NCBI RefSeq assembly: GCF_026013365.1
Contig: NZ_JAPDOE010000003.1
Coordinates: forward strand, 248,001-312,000
Direction of reading: 5' to 3'
DNA: 64,000 bases
Source: Paenibacillus sp. LS1
GTDB lineage: Bacteria > Bacillota > Bacilli > Paenibacillales > Paenibacillaceae
Below, piece by piece: positions 28,127 through 36,672 of this stretch. The notes below the pieces were generated by a model. The model searched no databases. It had not been told where the DNA came from and saw only the letters and a program-made list of their open reading frames with translations. Each line of letters starts with the position of its first letter. The stretch's first letter is position 1. A program made the position numbers and the translations under genes.

Positions 28127-28936
28127 CTATAACGAACTGCTCTTCCCCCAACGCAGTCTTTGAGGAAGTGAAAAAACACTAATATGCCTCTTGGGTTTCA
28201 ATGAGATAAAAGGCTCCTGGTGATTCTTCGCCACATTGTGGGCGATATGCCTGAAGCGAAGTCCACTTTCAAACTCGGGATTAAGCGCAATCGGGATGCC
28301 CTTATGTACGGAACGTATAATTTCTACATCGGCATGGATCACGCCAATCACACCGATATTGAGAATATCGATCATATCCTGCATCTTTACCGTTGCCGAA
28401 CGGGCTTCCTGTCCGTCGGCCATATTAATGATGAGCTGTGGCGGAGCTGGAATCATATCTTCTAATAATCCGATTACGCGATCCGCGTCCTGAAGCGATG
28501 TACGATGAGGCGTAGTAACGACAATAGCCTCATCTGCTGCCAAAGCCGCATTCCAGAATCCATTTTCAATGCCTGCGGGCGAATCGATCAGCACATAATC
28601 ATAGTTCTGGGCTATTTGCTGCACAACCTCGCCAAAAACTTGCGGATCATCGTGATGCAACGTGTCGTTACTACAGGAGATAAAGGACAAGGCACTGATT
28701 CGCTTATCTTTGACGATCACTTGATGTAAAGCACATCGACCCGTCAGAAAATCGGAAATATGATACCTTACCCTATTGCTCAGACCAAGCGGAATATCCA
28801 GATTTCTCAATCCAAAATCAGCATCGATCAGGCAAACGCTGCTCCCCGATAAGGCAAGGGCAGTCCCGAGATTAGCTGTGACCGTTGTCTTGCCAACTCC
28901 ACCTTTCCCTGATGTGATACATATAACTCGTGCCAT
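28127..28936 (-). CDS. Orphan MinD/ParA-superfamily ATPase
   Basis: A 269-aa MinD-type P-loop ATPase. It has the deviant Walker A KGGVGKTT with signature lysine (residues 10-17), switch I DADFGLRNLD (about 38-47), switch II DSPAGIE (about 117) and a C-terminal tail (ISVFSLPQRLRWGK) that could be a short amphipathic membrane-targeting helix. MinD proteins cycle on and off the membrane to place division or other polar machinery. No minC lies next to it; instead it sits between a two-component system and two giant SLH protein genes and shares their promoter module. ATG 28936 has GAAGGAAG 9 bp upstream, so the GTG at 28945 is less likely. It could be an alternate MinD or a positioning factor for surface proteins or septal growth. 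The role is inferred. Confidence 0.82.
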   Translation of the reverse strand: MARVICITSGKGGVGKTTVTANLGTALALSGSSVCLIDADFGLRNLDIPLGLSNRVRYHISDFLTGRCALHQVIVKDKRISALSFISCSNDTLHHDDPQVFGEVVQQIAQNYDYVLIDSPAGIENGFWNAALAADEAIVVTTPHRTSLQDADRVIGLLEDMIPAPPQLIINMADGQEARSATVKMQDMIDILNIGVIGVIHADVEIIRSVHKGIPIALNPEFESGLRFRHIAHNVAKNHQEPFISLKPKRHISVFSLPQRLRWGKSSSL

Positions 28937-29060
28937 CGGAGCCACTTCCTTCTTTAATTACTAATGCGGGGCAGCATGACAACATTTCCTCACGTATTAT
29001 CGTTTGATCCGGCTTGAATGAACGTCCTCTTAGCTAATAGTCAGTTACAATTTGATGAAA

Positions 29061-29135
29061 TATGTCGTTATATCGACCAATGTGATTTTATCATGGTGGA
29101 TTAACCTATTTGAGAAACCTAAAGAAAACTTTAAA
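29061..29135 (-). promoter_or_regulatory. Shared promoter module, copy upstream of minD-like gene
   Basis: Minus-strand TTTAAAGTTTTCTTT (29121-29135), extended -10 TGATAAAAT (29085-29093) and AACGACATA (to 29061). The rest of this 405-bp gap holds only the terminator of the response regulator gene. Confidence 0.6.
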
Positions 29136-29264
29136 TCCGTGCGTATTGGATCGTTTAAGCTTTCTTAGAGACGGCACATCATTGTGACGAGGATGGAAGA
29201 TCGCAGACTTGTGTTGAGGAATTCAATATCTTAAGTCGATTACGAAACTAGTGAAAAAAACAAA

Positions 29265-29312
29265 AAATGGGCCAATAGCGTCAAGTACTACCCTAACGCC
29301 ATTCTCCCATTT
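29265..29312 (-). terminator. Intrinsic terminator of the RR-HK operon
   Basis: AAATGGG...AATAGCGT / ACGCCATT...CCCATTT stem on the minus strand, followed by TTTTTTG and another T7 run. Confidence 0.75.
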
Positions 29313-29341
29313 ATAATAGATTACCCACCTTACTGCTATGT

Positions 29342-30040
29342 TCATGCTCGTGATGCACTTGTAGCAACCAGCATATACCCGCTCCCCCGAACCGTAATGA
29401 TTCGCTCAGGATCGGCAGGGTTGGACTCGATTTTTTTGCGTAAATTACTGATATGTACAGCAACCGTTCTCGTATCCTCCAGACTTTCCATTCCCCAGAT
29501 GATTTGAAACAACGTATCGACACTGACGACACGATTCACGTTTTGTGCCATATAGGACAGCAGACTGAACTCTTTTTTCGATAAATAGATAGGTTTACTC
29601 CCCGTGTTGACGGACTGCGTGTAGAAATCCAGTGTCAAACCCGGTAACTCCAGCAGTTGTTCCCTTCTACCCGTCGACACTCTTCGAAGGTGAGCCTTGA
29701 TCTTGGCCATGAGCACTCCCGGACTGAACGGCTTGGTCACATAATCGTCCCCGCCATAGGATAATGCGCTAATTTTTATTTCGTCTTCCTCTTGACTGCT
29801 CAGAAACACAATCGGCGCACTGGTGAGATTACGCGCATTCCTGCACCAGTCAATACCGTTTTCATTAGCCAGCAATATATCCAGTATAATTAAATCCGGC
29901 TCAAACGATGCAAGCAGCTCCATCGCTTCTGACCCGCTATGACTGCAGGTGGAGACAAATCCCTCCCTATCACAATACACCTGCACAATCTCGCATATAT
30001 GAGGATCATCATCAACGATCATGATTTTGTGCGTGTCCAT
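29342..30040 (-). CDS. OmpR/PhoB-family response regulator
   Basis: A 232-aa protein. The N-terminal receiver domain has acidic pocket VDDDPH (about 8-13), phospho-acceptor Asp in LIILDILLANE (about 52) and the Lys in VTKPFSP (about 103). The C-terminal winged helix (about 130-225) has the typical SKKEFSLLSYM and VHISNLRKKIE recognition helix and RGSGYML wing. ATG 30040 is preferred: it has AAAGGGGTGA upstream and lies 4 bp after the kinase stop, showing translational coupling. An upstream in-frame start at 30061 would overlap the kinase. Its partner is the DISM kinase next to it. The flanking shared promoter modules make the SLH and minD-like genes its most likely targets; this is inference. 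Confidence 0.9.
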   Translation of the reverse strand: MDTHKIMIVDDDPHICEIVQVYCDREGFVSTCSHSGSEAMELLASFEPDLIILDILLANENGIDWCRNARNLTSAPIVFLSSQEEDEIKISALSYGGDDYVTKPFSPGVLMAKIKAHLRRVSTGRREQLLELPGLTLDFYTQSVNTGSKPIYLSKKEFSLLSYMAQNVNRVVSVDTLFQIIWGMESLEDTRTVAVHISNLRKKIESNPADPERIITVRGSGYMLVATSASRA

Positions 30041-30044
30041 CTCA

Positions 30045-32186
30045 TCACCCCTTTCCTTCAATCACCGTACAAGGAAACGTTACATAGAATGTCGCCCCCA
30101 TCTTGCCGTCGCTCTCCGCTCGAACCATGCCTCCGTGCGCTTGTACGATTTCCCTGCAAATTGCCAGCCCCAGTCCACTGCCCTCTATGCCCATTCCCGG
30201 CCGATCATATCTGTAATTACGTTCGAAGATTTGCTCAAGCTGATCCGGAGGAATCCCCATGCCAGAATCCTGTATGCTAATGACTGCATGGGGAGCATGA
30301 TTCATCACTTCCACAACTAGTGCAATACGCACCAGTCCCCCGCTGGAGGTGAACTTCATGGCGTTGGATACTAGATTAAATAAGGCCTGTTCTACTCTTT
30401 TCGCATCCATCTCGACAACAAGCGCATTAGATCGTCTATCCTCGGTATCTCCGATATCCAGTATGAAGTCTAATCCTGCATCGCGCACTACCAACTCATA
30501 TTGTTCAAAAAAACGATGCAAGAAAGGAATCATCTGAACCTGCTCCATTCGGTACGAGACTTGTCCGGTCTCCAAATGAGACAAGAAGGACAACTCCTCG
30601 ATCATACGGTTAATCCTTATCGTGTTCTCCCGGATGTACTTCAGATATTGCTCATTGCGTTCCGGCTTGACCCTGTCCTGTATAGCTTCTACATATCCAA
30701 GCATGCTGGACAACGGCATACGCAGATCATGCGTAATATAAGCAAGTAGCTTCTTCCTCCCTTGCTCGGAGTGAAGCAGTCGGTCATACGAGGTTTGGAG
30801 ATCATCATGCACTGTAGATAAGGCCTGTGTTCGCTCCTGAACGGTCTGTTCCAGATTCATATTCATTTCAATCAGCTTGTCATTAACGTCCTGTAATTCA
30901 CGTGTAATTCTCTCTTCGTTCGATGCCGTCCTCGTAGATCGCGAAGACAGTAAAATCAGCTGCGCGATCGTAAATATCAATAAGCCAAGCGGAGATGTAT
31001 TTCCAACTAGCGACCATCCGTTAAAATACAAAAAATCGTTGACAACCGTGACCAAAGTAACCACCGACACCAGCAGGAAGATCAACGCTCCCTCCATTCG
31101 TCGCACGGCTGCCTGAACCAGTCCGATCATCAAATAAATCATATGTAGAACTACCATCACACCGATTACCAGCAAAAATTTTGTATATATAATTGCAGGG
31201 GTTACCACTACAAGGATACAGAATGCACCAGTTACGATCCGGGTGCCAAGACGAAACCATCGCGACACATAATTCGGAAAAATACAATCAAAATACATGG
31301 TGATGATATAACCGCTGAGGCAAAGAATCAGATATTCGATCTTGAACTGCAATTCCCAAGGAAAATGAGGCAACCATTGTGTAAAGATAAGCTCACCGTT
31401 GAACAAGGATCGAATACCAAGCAGTACAGTAAACAGGCCAAAATATAACGGAGCTCTATCCTTACTTCGCAGCATGAACAACAGCAGATTATACAAACCG
31501 ATCACTAGCAAACTTGCCGTGATGAACATATCCCTGGCAAGATTCAGATTGGTCTTGGTCGTTAGTACGTCACTGCCACCCAGCTCGATATCCTTGGTAA
31601 TGCCGCCCCGATGATGTTGGAAGTTGGAGACTTGCATGACCAGCTCTAACGTGTCGCTTTTAGGCTGAAAATACACCAGCTTTGTTTCCAGTTGCGGGGT
31701 CATGCTGTGCTTGTCCTGACCAACCTCACCAACTTCTGCCAGTAGCTCGCCATTGACCCATAATTTGTACGCATTAAAAATGCTAGGCAGCCGCAGAGCA
31801 AGCATCTCATCTCGATCCTGTTCGCTTAGATGAACGACCAGTCCAAAGGTTGCATAGCCTGTACCGCTCAGCCGCTGATCTTCTAACGGGTAGCCTAGCC
31901 AGGAGCTTGGAATGTTAATCCAGTGGTCCTGATTTCCTTCACTTGCTGAACGAACCCGCATATCCTCAGGCGACAGCAGTTCTTGCCAATAGAACGCCCA
32001 CTTTCCTGTTAATTTTTGCGGATTCGTACTAAGTTGAGCCTGCGTTAAATCCAGAATACCTTCTTCACTTCGGAGCCCAGGAGAGTCCGACGAAGAGAGG
32101 ACGACGTAGCCTGTAACCAAACCAATAACAGCAGCAATGATATACAACCAAACCTTACGAGAACCGACTCGGAGAATCTCCCTCAT
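30045..32186 (-). CDS. Membrane sensor histidine kinase with 7TMR-DISM sensor
   Basis: A 713-aa protein. The first TM helix is about 13-30. An extracellular DISMED2-type jelly-roll spans about 40-205 (GKWAFYWQELL, SGTGYATFGLVVHL, NAYKLWVNGELLAEVG), a fold that often binds carbohydrate-like ligands. Seven TM helices follow (about 215-400), then a coiled coil (about 405-455). HisKA has the phospho-His in YITHDLRMPLSSM (about 476), and HATPase_c has N box NLVSNAMKF and G boxes DSGMGIP and GSGLGLAI. The C-terminus is coupled to the response regulator gene. It probably senses an extracellular saccharide or envelope signal and phosphorylates that regulator. The ligand is unknown. Confidence 0.9.
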   Translation of the reverse strand: MREILRVGSRKVWLYIIAAVIGLVTGYVVLSSSDSPGLRSEEGILDLTQAQLSTNPQKLTGKWAFYWQELLSPEDMRVRSASEGNQDHWINIPSSWLGYPLEDQRLSGTGYATFGLVVHLSEQDRDEMLALRLPSIFNAYKLWVNGELLAEVGEVGQDKHSMTPQLETKLVYFQPKSDTLELVMQVSNFQHHRGGITKDIELGGSDVLTTKTNLNLARDMFITASLLVIGLYNLLLFMLRSKDRAPLYFGLFTVLLGIRSLFNGELIFTQWLPHFPWELQFKIEYLILCLSGYIITMYFDCIFPNYVSRWFRLGTRIVTGAFCILVVVTPAIIYTKFLLVIGVMVVLHMIYLMIGLVQAAVRRMEGALIFLLVSVVTLVTVVNDFLYFNGWSLVGNTSPLGLLIFTIAQLILLSSRSTRTASNEERITRELQDVNDKLIEMNMNLEQTVQERTQALSTVHDDLQTSYDRLLHSEQGRKKLLAYITHDLRMPLSSMLGYVEAIQDRVKPERNEQYLKYIRENTIRINRMIEELSFLSHLETGQVSYRMEQVQMIPFLHRFFEQYELVVRDAGLDFILDIGDTEDRRSNALVVEMDAKRVEQALFNLVSNAMKFTSSGGLVRIALVVEVMNHAPHAVISIQDSGMGIPPDQLEQIFERNYRYDRPGMGIEGSGLGLAICREIVQAHGGMVRAESDGKMGATFYVTFPCTVIEGKG

Positions 32187-32350
32187 GATGAACCCAACCC
32201 CATTCTACAAGAGCGCAATAAGTAAGTTGATCATCCAAATAATATCATCATTGCAGGAGAATGTACCCTGCAAATTTCTAGCAGGTGTCGATAGCTAACA
32301 TCGCGATGAGACCCTTTTGACGACGCGCGCTTAGCTGGGTACGCCACCAC

Positions 32351-32381
32351 AAAAAAAAGTACGCACTTTGATGTGCGCACT
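32351..32381 (-). terminator. Intrinsic terminator of lipoprotein gene
   Basis: AGTGCGCAC-atcaaa-GTGCGTACT on the minus strand followed by a T8 run. It ends the lipoprotein transcript before the kinase promoter region. The gap up to 32186 shows only a small GCAGG...CCTGC hairpin. Confidence 0.85.
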
Positions 32382-32456
32382 GATATGAAGGAGCTTATTC
32401 GCAATGGATAATTCGAGCACAATCGCCATGTGCCAGAATCACAGATGACTCATGCA

Positions 32457-33050
32457 TTATAGTGAATTATTGATGATGTCCGCGAATGCGTCCCTATTGT
32501 ACGTGTCATCCTGAATGCGCCATTCTCCCTGATCTTGCAAAAAGGTGATATCGCCCGATATCGGAATAGACTTGAACTCCTTGCCGTTCTCGTCTGTAAA
32601 CTTCAGATCGAGCGTGTATTCCACAAGAATCCAGTCGCTCTTGCTATCTTTGATCTTGGTTTGTATATTTTCAGGATGCAGTTTCGCTTGTTCAATATGT
32701 GCAACCTGAAGAAGCAAGAGAATATATCCATTAGCCATATAAGCCTCATAATTTCTGGAGGTCAGGAATGGCTTCATGGTCTCGCCTTTGGCCTGTAACC
32801 CTTGCATCTCTAGCATATCATCATAGTCCTTACCATCCACCGTGAGTTCTGTTGTCTTATAATCCAGCGACATTTCAAGCGCTTGTAGCTGCTCCTCTAC
32901 TGTCGCCTTTTGATCACTCACATCAATCGGCTGTTCCGTTACTGATGGAGTGACGGATTCAGTGCTTTCCGCTGGTTCAGATGAAGTACATCCCATCAAC
33001 ATGGCGGCTGAAAGAAATAATGTACCCATCACATAAGCCAACTTGCGCAT
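32457..33050 (-). CDS. Putative lipoprotein of unknown function
   Basis: A 197-aa protein. The lipoprotein signal is MRKLAYVMGTLFLSAAMLMGC with lipidated Cys at 21, followed by a Ser/Glu/Thr/Pro-rich tether (22-50) and a domain of about 145 residues. That domain has a helical front (EEQLQALEMSLDY) and alternating strands ending in ISGDITFLQDQGEWRIQDD, which resembles the NTF2-like cone fold of small extracytoplasmic lipoproteins. The start 33050 is chosen because the lipoprotein signal begins there and GAGAAAGGGA lies upstream; a longer frame to 33197 has no signal at its start. Monocistronic with a strong terminator. Function unknown. Confidence 0.75.
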   Translation of the reverse strand: MRKLAYVMGTLFLSAAMLMGCTSSEPAESTESVTPSVTEQPIDVSDQKATVEEQLQALEMSLDYKTTELTVDGKDYDDMLEMQGLQAKGETMKPFLTSRNYEAYMANGYILLLLQVAHIEQAKLHPENIQTKIKDSKSDWILVEYTLDLKFTDENGKEFKSIPISGDITFLQDQGEWRIQDDTYNRDAFADIINNSL

Positions 33051-33110
33051 GGTTAAATCGATCCCTTTCTCGTCTGTATTACTCTCAATTATCCCTTCAA
33101 TAGGATATAA

Positions 33111-33127
33111 TGTCCAGTTATTGGACA
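33111..33127. promoter_or_regulatory. TGTCCA-N5-TGGACA palindrome
   Basis: Perfect 6-bp arms lie between the divergent lipoprotein and GNAT genes. A plus-strand TATAAT (33105-33110) directly abuts it, so a bound repressor could control the acetyltransferase gene or both genes. Confidence 0.4.
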
Positions 33128-33282
33128 CATCTGAACAGTCATCCAGTGAATTACATCCATTGGGTGTCATCTGCATCATAGAATGTGTTATAGTCATCGG
33201 GAAGTAAACCGAATCTCAAGAAGGATAGCACCTGCGAGGCCAATAACTGCGTGTTTCCTTCAACAATGAAGGTGTGAAAGCT

Positions 33283-34149
33283 ATGTCAACTTATCAAGTC
33301 GTCCCCATGATCTATAACTCCAAGGAACAGATTGATGCTATTATTTTGCTCGAACAACAATGTAAACAACTGGATTCCACCCATCTAAAGGCAGACCTTG
33401 ACCATATCAGCAAAAAAGACGGAGACCATGCGCTCCTCTGTTATCGCGACGGTACATTGGTAGGACTCCTCAGTTGGTATGCATCTGACACCGTAACCGG
33501 AAATATTAATGCCATCGTACACCCGCAATTTCGTCGCCAAGGTGTGTTCAGCAGCCTGTTGAAACGGGCCATCCTAGACATGAAGCCACAGGGGATCAAC
33601 CAACTCAGCTATCGTGTTCCTCAGGGCTTATCTCCGGGTGTTCATACTGCTCAATCTCTTGGAGCCGTCTATGATCGTGCCGAGTATTCGATGCAACTTG
33701 TAAATGAAGCGCTTGAGGCTGTAGAACCGCCTGAACTAACGTTGTCCGTGGCAAAAGACGAAGATATGGATTTTATGGTCACTTGTTCATCCCTAGCCTT
33801 CGGAGATTTAGAGGACTGGACACGCAATTATTTCAAGCAAACGAATGAACCCAGCCGAGTCACCTATATTGCATGCCAGCATCAACAGCCTGTTGGGCTG
33901 GTACGGGTCAACTCCATTAATGTGACAACCGCATTTATTCATAACTTCTGTATCTTGCCTGCTTATCAGGGACAGAAACTGGGGCGTACTGCGCTTAGCA
34001 TCCTGGTTGATCTCCTAAGGAAACAAAGTTATACAGATATTCGCCTGTCTGTGGTTACCGAGAACGAACGTGCTTTGAATCTGTACCGCAGTGTTGGTTT
34101 TGAAGTGAATTCGGAGTATCACTATTTCAGTGGTAGTTTGAATCACTAG
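33283..34149 (+). CDS. Tandem-domain GNAT family N-acetyltransferase
   Basis: A 288-aa protein with two acetyltransferase folds. The first half (about 1-140) contains NAIVHPQFRRQGVFSSLL, whose RRQGVF loop is an acetyl-CoA pyrophosphate site. The second half (about 145-288) contains HNFCILPAYQGQKLGRTAL, with a QGQKLG loop, and ends with the classical LSVVTENERALNLYRSVGF motif. Both loops look intact. ATG 33283 lies 8 bp from GAAGGTG; the GTG at 33274 overlaps that site. The acceptor substrate cannot be predicted. It is divergent from the lipoprotein gene, across a palindromic operator-like site. Confidence 0.85.
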   Translation: MSTYQVVPMIYNSKEQIDAIILLEQQCKQLDSTHLKADLDHISKKDGDHALLCYRDGTLVGLLSWYASDTVTGNINAIVHPQFRRQGVFSSLLKRAILDMKPQGINQLSYRVPQGLSPGVHTAQSLGAVYDRAEYSMQLVNEALEAVEPPELTLSVAKDEDMDFMVTCSSLAFGDLEDWTRNYFKQTNEPSRVTYIACQHQQPVGLVRVNSINVTTAFIHNFCILPAYQGQKLGRTALSILVDLLRKQSYTDIRLSVVTENERALNLYRSVGFEVNSEYHYFSGSLNH

Positions 34150-34201
34150 TCCTGCTTCGTGCAAATGCGGCACCTATGTACTTTGTAATGTGTAAGCCAA
34201 A

Positions 34202-34231
34202 AAGCCACATTCGATTGCTCGAACGTGGCTT
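34202..34231. terminator. Bidirectional intrinsic terminator
   Basis: AAGCCACatTCG-attgct-CGAacGTGGCTT hairpin between the convergent GNAT and CD3324-type genes. Confidence 0.75.
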
Positions 34232-34239
34232 CTATAGTT

Positions 34240-34509
34240 TCATCCCTTTTTGCAATATACAATTTTCTTGATGCTATCGACGGATAAACAGTATTGCTCT
34301 GCAAGCTGATCGATGGTTGTTCCCGCAGCGAATAGCTGGCGGATCTCGTCGTTCCGCTCCCGGACAATCCTTCTGCCACCCGAATTCTCGCCCCACTTCT
34401 TACGGGCATCCTTGGGCCTCGGAATATAGATCAAGCCACCGGGGATATAACGCTGTATTTCTTTGAGCAATTCTTCCGGGAAGATTGTATCCGCATTAAT
34501 ATATTTCAC
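34240..34509 (-). CDS. CD3324-family small DNA-binding protein (Mor-like HTH)
   Basis: An 89-aa protein starting at GTG 34509, which has AAGGAGTGG upstream and gives the family's usual N-terminus VKYINADTIFPEELLKEIQ. It continues with YIPGGLIYIPRP and a C-terminal helix-turn-helix of the Mor/resolvase type (NDEIRQLFAAGTTIDQLAEQYCLSVDSIKKIVY). A longer frame to 34569 adds 20 residues without a ribosome site. Members are small and common in Firmicutes near metabolic or mobile genes, and their targets are mostly unknown. A transcriptional regulatory role is inferred from the HTH. Confidence 0.75.
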   Translation of the reverse strand: MKYINADTIFPEELLKEIQRYIPGGLIYIPRPKDARKKWGENSGGRRIVRERNDEIRQLFAAGTTIDQLAEQYCLSVDSIKKIVYCKKG

Positions 34510-34607
34510 GTTGCTCCACTCCTTAAAAGTTAAAATCTTTAAGGCAGCAGAGTCGTACAATGAACGCATTAGATATGCACTATAGGTATGGCGGAAAAGA
34601 ATTTCAA

Positions 34608-34657
34608 GCTCTATGCAAACAACCGCCGTTGTTCATCGCATGGACTCTGCATAGAGC
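34608..34657. repeat. Nested inverted repeats between CD3324-type and SDR genes
   Basis: Perfect 10-bp outer arms GCTCTATGCA / TGCATAGAGC enclose a second hairpin AACAAC-cgcc-GTTGTT (34618-34633). There is no T run on either strand, so it is not a typical intrinsic terminator, though it sits where the SDR transcript would end. Confidence 0.5.
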
Positions 34658-34701
34658 GGGTCGTTAAACTTATTATGAATCGAATCATGGTAGCCCCCCA
34701 T

Positions 34702-35628
34702 TCAATCGTTAAATCTGTAATAAACCCCTGTTAATTCTTCTGATACGCTCCATAGCTTGTTTGAAATGTTAGCATCATATAATTTTTCGATGATCTTAGC
34801 GCTCTTGGGGTAGCCCTTAGTGCCGCCCATACCGTTAGGAGCAATATATTCTCCTCCCGTAATTGTCGGATCTGTTGTAGCATACAAGGTAGGCAATGCC
34901 CCCATATGTGCAGGTTGACTAATAATTTTCAAAAGACTCCGCATGAATATATTGGTCTGTTTCCCCGAACCGAAGGAAAATAGATTGGTATGCGAAATTC
35001 CTGGATGAGCGGCGATACTCATAGAATCAATATGGGCGGAATTAAACTTATTCTGCAGTTCTCTCGCAAACATCAGATTGGCTAGCTTGCTTTGACTGTA
35101 GAACTTCATGGGAGTATATCCTTTGGATCCATCTAAATTATTAAAATCAATTGCGCCATTACCCGCTGCCAAACTGCTTACAGTAACTACTCTCGATTGC
35201 GGAGTAGAAATCAATCGAGGCAATAGCAGACCCGTAAGCGCAAAATGACCTAGATGATTACTACCAAACTGCAATTCAAAACCATCCTTCGTCAACTGGA
35301 ATGGAGGATTCATAATTCCTGCATTATTAACGAGAATGGATAAGGAATCGTATTGCTCAAGAAAAGCGGCTGCGAACTTACGGATACTAGCTAAATCGCT
35401 AAGGTCGAGCTGCATAACGATTACCTCTCCAGCTACATGCACAGACGACTTTATTTTATTAGCTGCATTTTCACCTTTTTCCAGATTACGAACTGCAAGG
35501 ATAACTTTTGCGCCTTTTTCAGCTAACGCTAATGCCGTTTCATACCCTAACCCGCCGTTCGAACCTGTCACAATCACTACTTTATCGGATACAGTCGGGA
35601 TGCTGTCTTTAGTCCAAACTTCGCTCAT
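34702..35628 (-). CDS. Short-chain dehydrogenase/reductase (retinol-dehydrogenase-like)
   Basis: A 308-aa classical SDR. The NAD(P)-binding motif is TGSNGGLG (about 20-27), DLSD is present for adenine binding, NNAG is at about 98, the catalytic Ser is in VSSLAAG (about 149), and the YSQSK active-site Tyr/Lys are at about 176-180. The sequence resembles bacterial retinol-dehydrogenase/WW-oxidoreductase-like SDRs. ATG 35628 sits 9 bp from GAAAGGTG; the GTG at 35640 overlaps that site. Substrate unknown. It may be paired with the WYL-domain regulator gene just upstream on the same strand (60-bp gap). Confidence 0.85.
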   Translation of the reverse strand: MSEVWTKDSIPTVSDKVVIVTGSNGGLGYETALALAEKGAKVILAVRNLEKGENAANKIKSSVHVAGEVIVMQLDLSDLASIRKFAAAFLEQYDSLSILVNNAGIMNPPFQLTKDGFELQFGSNHLGHFALTGLLLPRLISTPQSRVVTVSSLAAGNGAIDFNNLDGSKGYTPMKFYSQSKLANLMFARELQNKFNSAHIDSMSIAAHPGISHTNLFSFGSGKQTNIFMRSLLKIISQPAHMGALPTLYATTDPTITGGEYIAPNGMGGTKGYPKSAKIIEKLYDANISNKLWSVSEELTGVYYRFND

Positions 35629-35688
35629 TTGTCTACACACCTTTCCTATCTCTTCCTTGATACCCTAATATTCAGCGTTTGAAGGCCT

Positions 35689-36597
35689 TCATCCCACACC
35701 ATACTGGCTTAAACTCCGTTCCAGCATCCCTCTAACCTGCTGTTGCAGTTCGAGCGGAGACACCACCTTCACTTCCGGCCCATAGGAGAGTAACTTTCGC
35801 GCTGTAAAAGAGAACTCCTCGGGCGGAACAAGTCCGCGCCACTCATGGCCTTCAACCGACTTAAACAACACATCTGACGCAGCAATCCTTGCTCCAAATT
35901 CCGTGAATTGCAATACCACTTCTACGCTTACTCTGTCTTCTTTGGCAGCTAGCCATGCCTTCAGACTCGGAACAGATTCATCTACGGATTCCATAACAGC
36001 CAACTGCTGCATGCGATCCACTCGATACAACAATACGCGGTCCTTATTTCCGGCTGGCATGTACCAATGTCCCTGCTCATAGTAGATGCCATAGGGAAAG
36101 ACCTGGACTTTTTTACGACCACTACGGGCATGATACATAAACTCGACTTCTCTCTTTTCTACCGCCGCACCCAATATCTCGGTTGTTAAAGGCTCGGCAT
36201 GCCCACCAGGGTGCTGGACAAAGGTGATATGCTCTCTCATTCGCATAATCAGATCCTGTACATCTTCGGGCAAAGTAGAGAAATACTGCTCAGCCAGATG
36301 TTCACGCATTGACCCATATGGAAAATCCGGGACTTCCTGTAGATATTCTAGCATCATAAACAACCCTAATGCCTCCTGCTGTGTCAGTTGAAGAGGTGGC
36401 AAAATCCGATTGGGTAACACCCGGTATCCACCGTTCACGCCAACTTCTGTATACAAAGGAAAACCCAGCGTCTGCAATGCATCCAGATCTCGCTGAATCG
36501 TACGAACCGATACGTCGAACCTTTCTGCCAGTTCTCGGGCAGTGAACTTCTGTCTGGAATCCATCAGGCGCATGATCGCCAGCTTCCGATGATTCAT
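35689..36597 (-). CDS. YafY-type HTH/WYL-domain transcriptional regulator
   Basis: A 302-aa protein. The N-terminal DeoR-like winged helix (residues 1-60, FTARELAERFDVSVRTIQRDLDAL) is followed by a WYL domain (about 140-235), whose core here reads KVQVFPYGIYYEQGHWYMPA. The C-terminal WCX-like extension reaches 302. WYL regulators sense small ligands or nucleic acids and usually control neighbours. This one is divergent from a DHFR-like reductase gene (75-bp gap) and upstream of an SDR gene; both are possible targets. The 36626-36650 segment (TTGTCA...TGTATCATACA) may hold the shared promoter. The ATG has only a weak ribosome site. Confidence 0.85.
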   Translation of the reverse strand: MNHRKLAIMRLMDSRQKFTARELAERFDVSVRTIQRDLDALQTLGFPLYTEVGVNGGYRVLPNRILPPLQLTQQEALGLFMMLEYLQEVPDFPYGSMREHLAEQYFSTLPEDVQDLIMRMREHITFVQHPGGHAEPLTTEILGAAVEKREVEFMYHARSGRKKVQVFPYGIYYEQGHWYMPAGNKDRVLLYRVDRMQQLAVMESVDESVPSLKAWLAAKEDRVSVEVVLQFTEFGARIAASDVLFKSVEGHEWRGLVPPEEFSFTARKLLSYGPEVKVVSPLELQQQVRGMLERSLSQYGVG

Positions 36598-36672
36598 GAA
36601 TTCAACATCCTAACTACGTCAATTTTTGTCATAGTTAAAGTGTATCATACATTTTAGAAGGGAGCGATGAAC

